A DNA stretch of 64,000 nt from Streptomyces gobiensis (GTDB taxonomy: Bacteria > Actinomycetota > Actinomycetes > Streptomycetales > Streptomycetaceae). Location: positions 5,627,860 through 5,691,859 of the forward strand of contig NZ_CP086120.1 in NCBI RefSeq assembly GCF_021216675.1, given 5' to 3'. The notes below the pieces were generated by a model. It saw nothing but the letters and a program-made list of their open reading frames with translations, ran no database searches and was not told where the DNA came from. Of this stretch, positions 1 to 10,612 are shown in pieces. Positions within the stretch are counted from its first letter, which is position 1. Every line of letters begins with the position of its first letter. A program made the position numbers and the translations under genes.

Positions 1-55
1 CATGACTCCATCGGCTGCGAGATGACGCTGTCGCCCCGTCACCCCCGTGCCAAGC

Positions 56-2317
<2,262 letters not shown>

Positions 2318-2343
2318 GGGCAAACCTCCTGGGCAAACCTCCT
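2318..2343 (-). repeat. Tandem duplication of the ribosome-binding site of the GH3 gene
   Basis: On the minus strand the 13-base unit AGGAGGTTTGCCC occurs twice in direct succession just before the GH3 ATG at 2317. Only the copy nearest the ATG is at normal Shine-Dalgarno spacing (7 bases). The second copy may be a standby site or simple slippage. Confidence 0.85.
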
Positions 2344-2425
2344 GGCGAACGCCTGGATGCGTGAGGACACGGGGCTTGTGGTGCGTGGCTCGTAAGGTCG
2401 CGACCGCGGGTCGGTCGCCGCGAAG

Positions 2426-3547
2426 CTACCCGAGGTCGACCTGGAAGACCTTGTCGGCGCCGTCCGGCTGGCGGCCGTTGTTGTCGGCGTTGGTCGTGGA
2501 CAGCCACAGGGCGTTGCTCCCCGGGACCTTCTCCACCGTGCGCAGCCGGCCGTAGTCGTTGACGTAGTACGCCTTGGGGTCACCGGCGTGGCTGCCGTCG
2601 ACCGGGATACGCCACAGCCGCTGGCCGCGCAGGGCCGCCATGTAGATGGCCCCGTCGGCGTAGGTGACCGCGCTCGGCGAGGCCTCGCTGACCGGCCACT
2701 GCCGCTTCGGGTTGGTCATCCCCGAGGTGGAGCACTCGCCCTCACAGACCGGCCAGCCGTAGTTCTTGCCCGGCTCGATCAGATTGAGCTCGTCGTACTT
2801 GCTGCTGCCGAACTCGGCCTCCCAGAGCCTGCCGTCCGGGTCCCAGGTGAGGCCCTGCGGGTTGCGGTGGCCGAGAGAGTAGACGAGCGTGCCGAATGGA
2901 TTGCCGGGGGCGGGTTCGCCGTCGGTGGTCATCCGCAGGATCTTGCCGTTCAACGAGTTCTTGTCCTGTGCCAGGCCGGCGCTCTGTGCGTCTCCTGTGG
3001 TGGCGTAGAGGTAGCCGTCGGGGCCGAACTTGATACGGCCGCCGTTGTGGTACCGGTTCTTCTTGATCCCCGTGACCAGCGCCGTGTAGTCGCCGAGCGA
3101 GGAGCCGTCGTAGGTCATCCGGACGATCCGGTTGTCGCGGGAGGCCGAGTGCATGAGGTAGATGTGGTGGTCGCTGTCCCAGTCCGGCGAGACCGCGATG
3201 CCCAGCAGACCGCCCTCGCCGCCCGTGGTCTCGACGTTGGGTACCGTTCCGATCTCGGTCTTGTCGCCCGACCGCGTGAGCCGGAACACCTTGAACGAAT
3301 CCCGCTCGGTGAGCAGGGCCGAGCCGTCAGGCAGCCAGCTCAGGCCCCACGGGATCGTCCAGCCGGAGGAGATGGTCCGGATGCCGGAGGGGACCGAGTC
3401 CACGGCGGCGTTTGTGGTCCCGGGGGCCGCGACGAGCAGCCCGGCCGCGATCGCGGTGGCAGCGGCGGCCCCCATGAGGGCGCGCCGTGCGGGCTTGCCG
3501 GGGGCGTGGAGGGTGGGGGGAGTGTGGGGGGTGGTGTAACGCTCCAT
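2426..3547 (-). CDS. Secreted PQQ-dependent sugar dehydrogenase (soluble glucose/sorbosone dehydrogenase family)
   Basis: 373-residue exported six-bladed beta-propeller expected to oxidise aldoses with pyrroloquinoline quinone and calcium. The N-terminus has a twin-arginine-like signal (ARRALMGAAAATAIAAG, about residues 20-45). Family motifs are visible: GGLLGIAVSPDW, YHNGGRIKFGPDGYLYATTGD-type segment near the middle, and GHRNPQGL. Length matches the family. The ATG at 3547 has AGGAGA upstream. It sits divergently from the complete pqqABCDE operon 228 bp away, which is strong context for PQQ dependence. Exact sugar substrate cannot be read from sequence. Confidence 0.92.
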   Translation of the reverse strand: MERYTTPHTPPTLHAPGKPARRALMGAAAATAIAAGLLVAAPGTTNAAVDSVPSGIRTISSGWTIPWGLSWLPDGSALLTERDSFKVFRLTRSGDKTEIGTVPNVETTGGEGGLLGIAVSPDWDSDHHIYLMHSASRDNRIVRMTYDGSSLGDYTALVTGIKKNRYHNGGRIKFGPDGYLYATTGDAQSAGLAQDKNSLNGKILRMTTDGEPAPGNPFGTLVYSLGHRNPQGLTWDPDGRLWEAEFGSSKYDELNLIEPGKNYGWPVCEGECSTSGMTNPKRQWPVSEASPSAVTYADGAIYMAALRGQRLWRIPVDGSHAGDPKAYYVNDYGRLRTVEKVPGSNALWLSTTNADNNGRQPDGADKVFQVDLG

Positions 3548-3631
3548 CAGATTCTCCTGACTGACTCTTGCTCAGGTCAGTGGATGCCGCGAGCATGACG
3601 CTGATGGCCCGTGCTTCTGTGGTTGCCGGTG

Positions 3632-3660
3632 AAGGTAAGGAAACCTGTCTAACTAGTCAA
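3632..3660 (-). promoter_or_regulatory. Predicted sigma-70-like promoter of the PQQ dehydrogenase gene
   Basis: Read on the minus strand, TTGACT (3660-3655) and TACCTT (3637-3632) are separated by exactly 17 bases, a good fit to a vegetative -35/-10 pair. It would give a leader of about 80 bases before the ATG at 3547. The rest of the 228-bp gap (3548-3775) must also contain the pqqA promoter, for which no clear hexamers were found. Confidence 0.5.
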
Positions 3661-3775
3661 CACCAACGGACCTCCGTGGCGCGCTGACGCTCCGGGGCGG
3701 CTCAAGTCGGCATTGCCCCCCGCTGTCGCGGGAAGAAACGCAGTGACCCCCCACTCCGAAGGGCAGGGACCACTC

Positions 3776-3922
3776 ATGACCGACTCCGTACAACAGGCAG
3801 TGGAGCAGGCAGCACAGCAGCCGGTGGCTGGTACCGAGGAGAGCGCGACCTGGCAGACCCCCGACTACACGGTGGTCGAGACCGGTCTCGAGGTTACCGC
3901 CTACCTCCTGAGCGACCGTTAG
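3776..3922 (+). CDS. pqqA: PqqA, precursor peptide of pyrroloquinoline quinone
   Basis: 48-residue peptide supplying the Glu and Tyr that are cross-linked to make PQQ. The C-terminal segment GLEVTAYLLSDR has the diagnostic Glu-X3-Tyr spacing (EVTAY), preceded by WQTPDYTVVET, as in other PqqA peptides. ATG 3776 follows AGGGCAGGGA. The peptide is about twice as long as the 23-30 residues usual in proteobacteria, with a Gln/Ala-rich N-terminal leader. First gene of the pqq operon; pqqB begins 11 bases downstream. Confidence 0.92.
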   Translation: MTDSVQQAVEQAAQQPVAGTEESATWQTPDYTVVETGLEVTAYLLSDR

Positions 3923-3932
3923 CCGCGCCGCC

Positions 3933-4832
3933 ATGCTGCTGCAGGTGCTCGGCACCGCGGCGGGCGGCGGCGTCCCCCAGTGGAACTGCGCGTGCCCCGG
4001 CTGCTCCGGGGCACGCGCCCATCCGCACCGGCGCCGCCGTCACGCCTCGCTCGCCGTACGGGCCGCCGAAGGCCGCTGGTACATCGTCAACGCCACTCCC
4101 GACATCGGCGACCAGATCGAGGAATGCCCGGCACTGCACCCCGGACCGGGGGCCCGGCAGACCGCGCTGGCGGGCCTGGTGCTCACCGACGCGGAGCTCG
4201 ACCACACCCTGGGCATCGCCCGGCTGCGCGAGGCCGAGGGCCTGGAGGTGCTCACCACCGGGGTTGTACGCGAGGCTTTGCTCACTCGGCTGCACCTGGG
4301 GGCGGTTCTCGGGTCCTACACCTCACTCACCTGGCGGGAACTGCCCGGCGAGCGGCCCGAACCGCTCACCCCGGACGCGGGGACCGACATCGACTGTGTC
4401 CCGCTCTGCGCCAAACGCCCCCGCTACGCAGCGGGCACCGGCCCCGACCACGCGTCCTGGGTCGTGGCGCTGCGCCTCACCGACCGTGCCACCGGTGCGA
4501 GCGCCGTCTACGCCCCGGCCGTCGCCGCCTGGCCGGACACCCTCCAAGCGGCCGTGAACGACGCCGATTGCGTGATCATCGACGGCACGTTCTGGGACGA
4601 CGAGGAGCCACGGCGCACCGGTATCAGCGATCGCACCGCGACCGGCATGGGGCACCTCCCGGTCTACGGCCCGGGTGGAACGGCGGAGCGCCTGGCACCG
4701 CTGCGCGCCCGCTGCTTCTACACCCACCTCAACAACACCAATCCCCTCGTCGACCCGGGCGCGCCGCAGCACACGCTGCTGGCCGAGCGGGGCATCGGGG
4801 TAGCCGCCGACGGAATGGTGATCGAGCTGTGA
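3933..4832 (+). CDS. pqqB: PqqB, metallo-beta-lactamase-fold PQQ biosynthesis protein
   Basis: 299-residue protein of normal PqqB length. The start MLLQVLGTAAGGGVPQWNC and the following CPGC are characteristic. Further PqqB signatures are LTDAELDHTLG near the middle and YTHLNNTNP near the C-terminus. PqqB is a hydrolase-fold oxygenase acting on the modified PqqA-derived tyrosine. The stop overlaps the first possible start of pqqC (GTGA), indicating translational coupling. Confidence 0.95.
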   Translation: MLLQVLGTAAGGGVPQWNCACPGCSGARAHPHRRRRHASLAVRAAEGRWYIVNATPDIGDQIEECPALHPGPGARQTALAGLVLTDAELDHTLGIARLREAEGLEVLTTGVVREALLTRLHLGAVLGSYTSLTWRELPGERPEPLTPDAGTDIDCVPLCAKRPRYAAGTGPDHASWVVALRLTDRATGASAVYAPAVAAWPDTLQAAVNDADCVIIDGTFWDDEEPRRTGISDRTATGMGHLPVYGPGGTAERLAPLRARCFYTHLNNTNPLVDPGAPQHTLLAERGIGVAADGMVIEL

Positions 4833-5560
4833 GCATGCCCAGGTCTACGACGAGCACGACGAGCACTACGAGTTCTACGACGCCATTCGAGGACCGGCTG
4901 CGGAACGTCGCGCGGGAGCACTACCACGACCGTCACCCTTTCAACGTCCGTATGCACCAGGGCGAACTGACCCCCGGCGAGATGCGCCGCTGGATCCGCA
5001 ACCGCTTCCACTACCAGCGCCATATCCCCGTCAAGGACGCCCTGATCACCGCCAAGCTGGACACCCCGCAGCTGCGCCGCATGTGGCTGCGCCGCATCCA
5101 GGACCACGACGGGCGGAACGAGGGCGAGGGCGGGATCGAGCGGTGGCTGCGGCTCGGCGGGGCAGCGGGCCTGGACCGGTCCCTGCTGCTGTCCGGCCAG
5201 GACGTCCTGCCCGGGGTGCGCCTCGCCGTCGACGGGTACGTCAACTTCTGTCGCCTGCGTTCCCCGCTGGAGGCCGTAGCCGCCTCCCTCACCGAGCTGT
5301 CCGCCCCGGACCTCATGCGCGTCCGTACCGCCGCGTTCGAACGCCACTACCGGTGGATCGACCCCGACGGACTCGCCTACTTCCGCTCCCGCGAGGCCCA
5401 GGGCCGCCAGGACAGCCGGGAAGCTCTCGACCTCGTCCTGGCCTGGGCGCGCACCGAGGAGCACCAGGAACGGGCCGTGGCAGCCCTCACCTTCAAGTGC
5501 GATGTGCTGTGGTCGCTGCTTGACGCCGTCGACCACGCCGACGGCAAGGAGCAGCCATGA
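4829..5560 (+). CDS. pqqC: PqqC, pyrroloquinoline-quinone synthase
   Basis: About 243-residue cofactor-free oxidase that closes the last ring and oxidises the intermediate to PQQ. The conserved core starts at FEDRLRNVAREHYHDRHPFN, with RNRFHYQRHIPVKDALI and RRIQDHDG typical of the family. GTG 4829 overlaps the pqqB stop (GTGA) and is my preferred start; ATG 4835 is two codons further. The N-terminus has a low-complexity Ser/Thr run (STTSTTSTTSSTT) not part of the fold. The stop overlaps pqqD by ATGA. Confidence 0.93.
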   Translation: MSMPRSTTSTTSTTSSTTPFEDRLRNVAREHYHDRHPFNVRMHQGELTPGEMRRWIRNRFHYQRHIPVKDALITAKLDTPQLRRMWLRRIQDHDGRNEGEGGIERWLRLGGAAGLDRSLLLSGQDVLPGVRLAVDGYVNFCRLRSPLEAVAASLTELSAPDLMRVRTAAFERHYRWIDPDGLAYFRSREAQGRQDSREALDLVLAWARTEEHQERAVAALTFKCDVLWSLLDAVDHADGKEQP

Positions 5561-5829
5561 CCGATGCGTCGGGCGCCGGATGGCGCCCCGCCCTGTCGCG
5601 CGCGGTCGTGCTCCGGTACGACAGGGTGCGCCGGGCCGATCTGCTGGTCCTGCCGGAACGGGTCGTGGTGCTGAACCCCCAGGCCGCCCGCATCATCCGG
5701 CTGTGCGACGGCCGCCGCGACGTCCAGGCGATCACCGAGGAGCTGGCCGCGCGCTTCCCCGGCGCGCCGGTGGCCACCGAGGTCCCGGAGTTTCTCCACC
5801 GGGTGCGCGAGGAGGGCTGGCTGCGATGA
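5557..5829 (+). CDS. pqqD: PqqD, PqqA-binding chaperone
   Basis: 90-residue protein with the PqqD fold, a RiPP recognition element that binds PqqA and presents it to PqqE. Recognisable segments are VLRYDRVRRADLLVLPERVVVLN, LCDGRRDVQAITEEL and a C-terminal FLHRVREEGWL. It overlaps pqqC and pqqE by ATGA at each end, the usual C-D-E order. Confidence 0.93.
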   Translation: MTDASGAGWRPALSRAVVLRYDRVRRADLLVLPERVVVLNPQAARIIRLCDGRRDVQAITEELAARFPGAPVATEVPEFLHRVREEGWLR

Positions 5830-6905
5830 CCGCACGACCGCGCCCCTGGGCCCTGCTGGCCGAACTGACCCATGGCTGCCCGCTGCACTGCCCCTACTGC
5901 TCCAACCCGCTCGAACTCGTCCGCCGCGCCCGCGAGTTGTCCACGGGGGAGTGGCAGGACGTGATGCGGCAGGCCGGGGAACTGGGCGTGGTGCACACCC
6001 ATCTCTCAGGCGGCGAGCCGCTGTTGCGCACCGGCCTCGGGGCGATCGTCACCGCCGCGGAGACCGCCGGGATCTACACCCAGCTGGTCACCAGCGGGGT
6101 CGGTCTCACCGCCCCGAGGCTCTCCGGACTCGTGGCCGCCGGACTGCGCAGTGTTCAGCTGTCCGTGCAGCACGCCGACCCACAGCTCTCCGACCGGATC
6201 GCCGGGCGCGCCTCTTTCGCGGCGAAGGAGGCGGCCGCCGCGCTCATCCGGCAAGCAGGCCTTCCCCTCGGGCTCAATGTCGTACTCCACCGCGACAACC
6301 TCGACGCGATCGACGCCATCATCGACCTGGGTGTGGCCTGGGGCGCCGACCGGATCGAGCTGGCCAATACCCAGTTCTACGGGTGGGCCCTGCGCAACCG
6401 CAGCGCGCTTCTTCCCACCCGTGACCAGCTGGCACACGCCCGGGAGGTCATCGAGCACCGCCGGGAGCGGCTGACCGGAGTGACCGAGCTGGTATGGGTC
6501 GTCCCCGACTACTTCGACGGCGTGGCGAAGCCGTGCATGGGCGGCTGGGGCGCGGTCTCGCTGACCGTGGCCCCGGACGGGACCGTCCTGCCGTGCCCGG
6601 CGGCGGCCGCCCTGCCGGATCTGGGCCCGCCGAACATCCGCGACCACACGCTGGAGTGGATCTGGGACCGCTCCACGGCCTTCAACCGCTACCGGGGCAC
6701 GCAGTGGATGGGCGAGCCGTGCCGCAGCTGCTGCCGCCGCGAGACGGACTTCGGCGGCTGCCGCTGCCAGGCGTACGCGCTCACCGGTGACGCCGCCCGC
6801 ACCGACCCGGCCTGCGGTCTGTCACCCGATCACCGTCTCGTCCGCACCATCGCGGACAGCGCTCCTGCCGAGGGATCGGGGTACGCCTACCGCAAGCCCG
6901 GCTGA
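5826..6905 (+). CDS. pqqE: PqqE, radical SAM enzyme that cross-links PqqA
   Basis: 359-residue radical SAM/SPASM enzyme that forms the carbon-carbon bond between the Glu and Tyr of PqqA. The radical SAM cluster motif C-X3-C-X2-C (CPLHCPYC) lies near residue 18, followed by LSGGEPLLR. SPASM cysteines occur near residues 270-320 (PCMGGW, LPCPAA, CRSCCRRE, GGCRCQA). Last gene of the operon. No dedicated peptidase (pqqF/G type) is present nearby, so precursor cleavage must use an unlinked protease. Confidence 0.95.
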   Translation: MTARPRPWALLAELTHGCPLHCPYCSNPLELVRRARELSTGEWQDVMRQAGELGVVHTHLSGGEPLLRTGLGAIVTAAETAGIYTQLVTSGVGLTAPRLSGLVAAGLRSVQLSVQHADPQLSDRIAGRASFAAKEAAAALIRQAGLPLGLNVVLHRDNLDAIDAIIDLGVAWGADRIELANTQFYGWALRNRSALLPTRDQLAHAREVIEHRRERLTGVTELVWVVPDYFDGVAKPCMGGWGAVSLTVAPDGTVLPCPAAAALPDLGPPNIRDHTLEWIWDRSTAFNRYRGTQWMGEPCRSCCRRETDFGGCRCQAYALTGDAARTDPACGLSPDHRLVRTIADSAPAEGSGYAYRKPG

Positions 6906-6946
6906 AGCCCTCACCCATACGGCTGCCCAGGCAGGTACCTACTTGG

Positions 6947-7120
6947 TACGTACCCGAAGATGTATCCGTCGCCGACTACTCCGCTCTCGTCGCGGCCGTC
7001 GCCCGCCATAAGACCCGCATACCGCGCCCTGCCACCGCCGATCCGGACGCCGCCTGGCGGGCGGCCGCCCTCCTGCACACCCTGGTACGCCTCGGACCGC
7101 TGCCGTACTGGCGCGTCTGA
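6947..7120 (+). pseudogene. Fragment of a Fic/Doc-like toxin gene
   Basis: An open stretch with no start codon encodes VADYSALVAAVARHK, then AAWRAAALLHTLVRLGPLP and a stop. This matches the N-terminal helices of the small Fic/Doc-like toxins common in Streptomyces (pattern DYSALVAAVARH ... AAWRAAALLHT). The catalytic half is absent and no antitoxin gene is upstream, so it is a dead remnant in the 489-bp gap between pqqE and the DeoR gene. Assignment rests on remembered family sequences and should be treated as probable. Confidence 0.5.
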
Positions 7121-7212
7121 CGGCCGGGATGACCGAAACCGGCCGGTCCTGCCCGACCGGGCGCTCGCCCCGTACGCCATCCGGACCGTAAACGGTCATT
7201 CACACCGGGCAT

Positions 7213-7370
7213 ACGGGCAGTCCCGAACACCCCGGAAACGCCGGTAAGCCGGTCGTCACACCGCCGAGGCACACGGTAAACGGGCACATACGGGCACCAT
7301 CAACCCGATGGCACACCTGGTGGCCGTGTTCGACCGGCTGTACAACTCTCTCTACAGGCCCGAACGGGCA
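7213..7370 (+). promoter_or_regulatory. Four direct repeats ACGGGCA upstream of the polyol operon, candidate operator
   Basis: ACGGGCA occurs at 7213-7219, 7280-7286, 7290-7296 and 7364-7370, all in the same orientation. The middle pair is 10 bases apart, one helical turn. DeoR-family repressors commonly bind direct repeats in front of their own operon, so these are candidate sites for the regulator encoded at 7395. Repeat presence is observed; function is inference. Confidence 0.4.
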
Positions 7371-7394
7371 CCGGCCAGGAGAGGTGCGTACGCC

Positions 7395-8156
7395 GTGAGT
7401 GCGGAGGAACGTCAGCGAGAGATCGTCGCCGCCGCCCGACGCGCGGGCTCGGTCGACGTCGCCGAGCTCGCGGCGGAGCTCGGTGTCGCCAAGGAGACCG
7501 TCCGCCGCGACCTGCGGCTGCTGGAGGACCACGGTCTGGTGCGGCGCACCCACGGCGGCGCCTATCCGGTGGAGAGCGCGGGCTTCGAGACGACCCTCGC
7601 CTTCCGCACCACCATGCACGTCCCCGAAAAACGGCGGATCGCGACCGCCGCGGCCGGGCTGCTCGGTGACGCCGAGACCGTCTTCATCGACGAAGGATTC
7701 ACCCCGCAGCTGATCGCCGAGGCGCTGCCCAAAGACCGGCCCCTGACGATCGTCACCACCTCACTGGCGACCGCGGGCGCCCTCGCCGAGGAGGAGAAGT
7801 TCACCGTGCTGCTTCTCGGCGGCCGGGTGCGCGGCGGAACACTGGCCACCGTCGACCACTGGACGGTCCATATGCTCTCCGGTTTCGTCATCGACCTGGC
7901 GTACCTCGGAGCCAACGGCATCTCGCGTGAACACGGCCTCACCACCCCCGACCCGGCCGTGAGCGAGGTCAAGGCGCAGGCCGTCCGGGTGTCCCGGCGC
8001 CGGATCTTCGTCGGGATGCACACCAAGTTCGCCGCGGTCAGCTTCTGCCGCTTCGCCGCGGTGTCCGACTTCGAGGCGCTCGTCACCAGCACCGGACTGC
8101 CCTCCGCCGAGGCACACCGCTACCAGCTCCTGGGCCCTCAGGTCATCCGCGCCTGA
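7395..8156 (+). CDS. DeoR-family transcriptional regulator of the polyol operon
   Basis: 253-residue regulator. The N-terminal helix-turn-helix spans about residues 5-57 (AELAAELGVAKETVRRDLRLLEDHG, then RRTHGGA, a DeoR hallmark). The C-terminal sugar-phosphate sensor domain follows (FIDEGFTPQLIAEAL, LLLGGRVRGGTL, AYLGANGIS). GTG 7395 was chosen because AGGAGAGG lies about 11 bases upstream and the length fits the family; an ATG at 7308 would add 29 atypical residues. Upstream of an importer, a polyol dehydrogenase and a xylulokinase, it probably responds to a phosphorylated pentulose. Confidence 0.88.
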   Translation: MSAEERQREIVAAARRAGSVDVAELAAELGVAKETVRRDLRLLEDHGLVRRTHGGAYPVESAGFETTLAFRTTMHVPEKRRIATAAAGLLGDAETVFIDEGFTPQLIAEALPKDRPLTIVTTSLATAGALAEEEKFTVLLLGGRVRGGTLATVDHWTVHMLSGFVIDLAYLGANGISREHGLTTPDPAVSEVKAQAVRVSRRRIFVGMHTKFAAVSFCRFAAVSDFEALVTSTGLPSAEAHRYQLLGPQVIRA

Positions 8157-8267
8157 GCCGCGACGACCTGCGGGCCCGGCCGCACAACCTCCATAAGCCC
8201 CACCTCATCAACCACCCCTACGGGCGGCGTGGCACCGTCTGCCCTTCTTCACCCACTGGGAGCCTCC

Positions 8268-9629
8268 ATGCGCAGTCAGAGCCGACACCGGACCCGCGCA
8301 CTCCTCGCCCTCACCGTCACCGGCGGTCTTCTGCTCACCGCCTGCGCCGGAGCCGGCGGGACCGGCACGGCAGACGGCGAGACCATCAACGTCCTGATGG
8401 TCAACAACCCGCAGATGACCGATCTGCAGAAGCTGACCGCGCAGCACTTCACCAAGGAAACCGGCATCAAGGTCAACTTCACCGTGCTCCCGGAGAACGA
8501 CGTCCGGGACAAGATCAGCCAGGACTTCGCCAACCAGGCCGGACAGTACGACGTCGCCACCATCAGCAACTACGAGACGCCGATCTACGCCAAGAACGGC
8601 TGGCTGCACGCACTCGACCCGTACATAACGCAGGACAGCGCCTACGACGAGCAGGACATCCTCACCCCCATGCGGCTCTCGCTCAGCGGCGAGGACGGCA
8701 AGGTCTACGCCCAGCCCTTCTACGGCGAGTCGTCCTTCCTGATGTACCGCAAGGACGTCTTCGCCAAAGCAGGCCTGACGATGCCCGACAAGCCCACCTG
8801 GAAGCAGGTGGCCGGCCTGGCCGCCAAGGCGGACGGCGCCGAAAAGGGCATGAAGGGCATCTGCCTGCGCGGTCTGCCCGGCTGGGGCGAGGTGATCGCC
8901 CCACTGACCACCGTCGTCAACACCTTCGGCGGCACCTGGTTCAACGACAGATGGGAAGCCCAGCTCACCGCTCCCGAGTTCACCCGGGCCACCCAGTTCT
9001 ATGTCGATCTGGTCCGCAAGCACGGTGAGTCCGGCGCGGCCCAGGCCGGATACGCCGAGTGCCTGAACAACATGACCCAGGGCAAGACCGCCATGTGGTA
9101 CGACGCCACAGCCGGCGCCGGATCCCTGGAGGCTACGAAGTCCCCGGTCAAGGGCAAGATCGGCTATGTACCCGCCCCGGTGGAGAAGACCGACAGCTCC
9201 GGCTGGCTCTACACCTGGGCCTGGGGCATGCAGAAGGCGTCCAAGAACCCCGACAGTGCCTGGAAGTTCATCTCCTGGGCCGCCAGCAAGGAGTACGAGG
9301 CGCTGGTCGGCAAGGAGATCGGCTGGGCCAACGTCCCCGCGGGCAAGCGCGCCTCCACCTACGACAACCCCGACTACCAGAAGGCGGCCAAGGCCTTCTA
9401 CGAGGTGACCCACACGGCCATCAGCGAGGCCGACTCGCGTAACCCCGGAGTGCAGAAGCGGCCCGCCCCCGGCGTTCAGTTTGTCGGCGTCCCGGAGTTC
9501 ACCGACCTCGGCACCAAGGTCTCCCAGGAGATCAGCGCCGCCATCGCTGGACGCCAGTCCGTTGAGCAGGCCCTGCAGAAGTCGCAGAAGCTGGCCGAGA
9601 AGGTCGGCAAGGAGTACCAGAACCGATGA
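8268..9629 (+). CDS. Sugar/polyol-binding lipoprotein of an ABC importer
   Basis: 453-residue family 1 extracellular solute-binding protein. A lipoprotein signal is clear: positively charged start, hydrophobic stretch and lipobox LLTAC near residue 25. The mature part resembles binding proteins for sorbitol, mannitol and related polyols (YAQPFYGESSFLMYRKDVF, TAMWYDATAGAGSLE). ATG 8268 follows GGGAG. The stop overlaps the first permease (ATGA). It delivers substrate to the two permeases downstream. Confidence 0.92.
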   Translation: MRSQSRHRTRALLALTVTGGLLLTACAGAGGTGTADGETINVLMVNNPQMTDLQKLTAQHFTKETGIKVNFTVLPENDVRDKISQDFANQAGQYDVATISNYETPIYAKNGWLHALDPYITQDSAYDEQDILTPMRLSLSGEDGKVYAQPFYGESSFLMYRKDVFAKAGLTMPDKPTWKQVAGLAAKADGAEKGMKGICLRGLPGWGEVIAPLTTVVNTFGGTWFNDRWEAQLTAPEFTRATQFYVDLVRKHGESGAAQAGYAECLNNMTQGKTAMWYDATAGAGSLEATKSPVKGKIGYVPAPVEKTDSSGWLYTWAWGMQKASKNPDSAWKFISWAASKEYEALVGKEIGWANVPAGKRASTYDNPDYQKAAKAFYEVTHTAISEADSRNPGVQKRPAPGVQFVGVPEFTDLGTKVSQEISAAIAGRQSVEQALQKSQKLAEKVGKEYQNR

Positions 9630-10612
9630 GTACGTCTTTGCGGGCGGCGGTCTCGCCGCCGCCCACCACCCCCGTCGCCGCCCAGCGGCCACCCGCGCCC
9701 CCACCGCAGGCCGCACGGCGCGACCTGCGGGCCTGGGCCACCCGCGCCCCGCTGCTCCCGGCACTGATCTTCCTGATCATCGTCACCCAACTGCCCTTTG
9801 TGGCAACGCTGGTGATCTCCCTCTTCAACTGGAACTCGCTCTATCCCGATGACCGTGCGTTCGCGGGCCTGTCCAACTACGGCGCCGTGCTCTCCGATCC
9901 GGAGCTGCGCGGTTCTGTACTCACCACAGCGCTGCTGACCGCCAGCGTGGTCCTGGTCAGCCTGGTGCTCGGCCTGGCCCTGGCCCTGCTGCTGGACCGG
10001 AAGTTCCGTGGCCGCGGTGTGGTGCGCACCATGCTCATCGCCCCCTTCCTGCTGGTCCCGGTCGCGGCCGCACTGCTGTGGAAGCACGTCCTCTACAACC
10101 CCGAGTACGGACTGTTCAACGGCCTGCTCACCTGGCTTGGCGGGCTGCTGGGCATCGACGGCCCGGCCCAGCCCGACTGGATCTCCGAGATGCCGCTGAT
10201 CGCGGTGGAAGCCTCGCTGATCTGGCAGTGGACACCGTTCATGATGCTGATCCTGCTGGCCGGGCTGCAGAGCCGGCCGCTGGATGTGATCGAGGCCGCC
10301 CGCATCGACGGCGCCGGCAACTGGCAGGTCTTCCGCTATCTCACCCTGCCGCATCTACGCCGCTATCTGGAGCTGGGAGCCCTGCTCGGCTCGATCTACA
10401 TCGTGCAGAACTTCGACGCGGTCTTCACCATCACCTCCGGCGGCCTGGGCACCGCCAACCTGCCGTACACGATCTACGAGACCTTCTACCGGGCCCATGA
10501 GTACGGACTGGCCTCCGCCGCGGGCGTACTCGTCGTCATCGGATCGATCATCCTCGCCACCTTCGCCCTGCGGGTGGTCTCCTCCCTCTTCAGCCAGGAG
10601 GTGTCCCGCTGA
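9626..10612 (+). CDS. ABC importer permease, MalF-type
   Basis: 328-residue inner-membrane permease with about six membrane helices, the first near residues 48-70 (LLPALIFLIIVTQLPFVATLVIS). The coupling (EAA) loop is visible as EAARIDGAGNWQVFRYLTLPHL near residue 225. It overlaps the binding-protein gene by ATGA and the second permease by one base, as in sugar importers of the CUT1 class. Confidence 0.93.
   Translation: MSTSLRAAVSPPPTTPVAAQRPPAPPPQAARRDLRAWATRAPLLPALIFLIIVTQLPFVATLVISLFNWNSLYPDDRAFAGLSNYGAVLSDPELRGSVLTTALLTASVVLVSLVLGLALALLLDRKFRGRGVVRTMLIAPFLLVPVAAALLWKHVLYNPEYGLFNGLLTWLGGLLGIDGPAQPDWISEMPLIAVEASLIWQWTPFMMLILLAGLQSRPLDVIEAARIDGAGNWQVFRYLTLPHLRRYLELGALLGSIYIVQNFDAVFTITSGGLGTANLPYTIYETFYRAHEYGLASAAGVLVVIGSIILATFALRVVSSLFSQEVSR

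Noticed and set aside
3980..4828. Possible 280-residue N-terminal extension of PqqC
   Set aside because: It lies entirely inside pqqB in another frame and is Arg/Pro-rich; the PqqC fold begins after 4829.
8208..9764. Long open frame on the minus strand, antisense to the binding-protein gene
   Set aside because: Composition is the usual shadow of GC-rich coding sequence; the plus strand has a lipobox and clear solute-binding-protein features.
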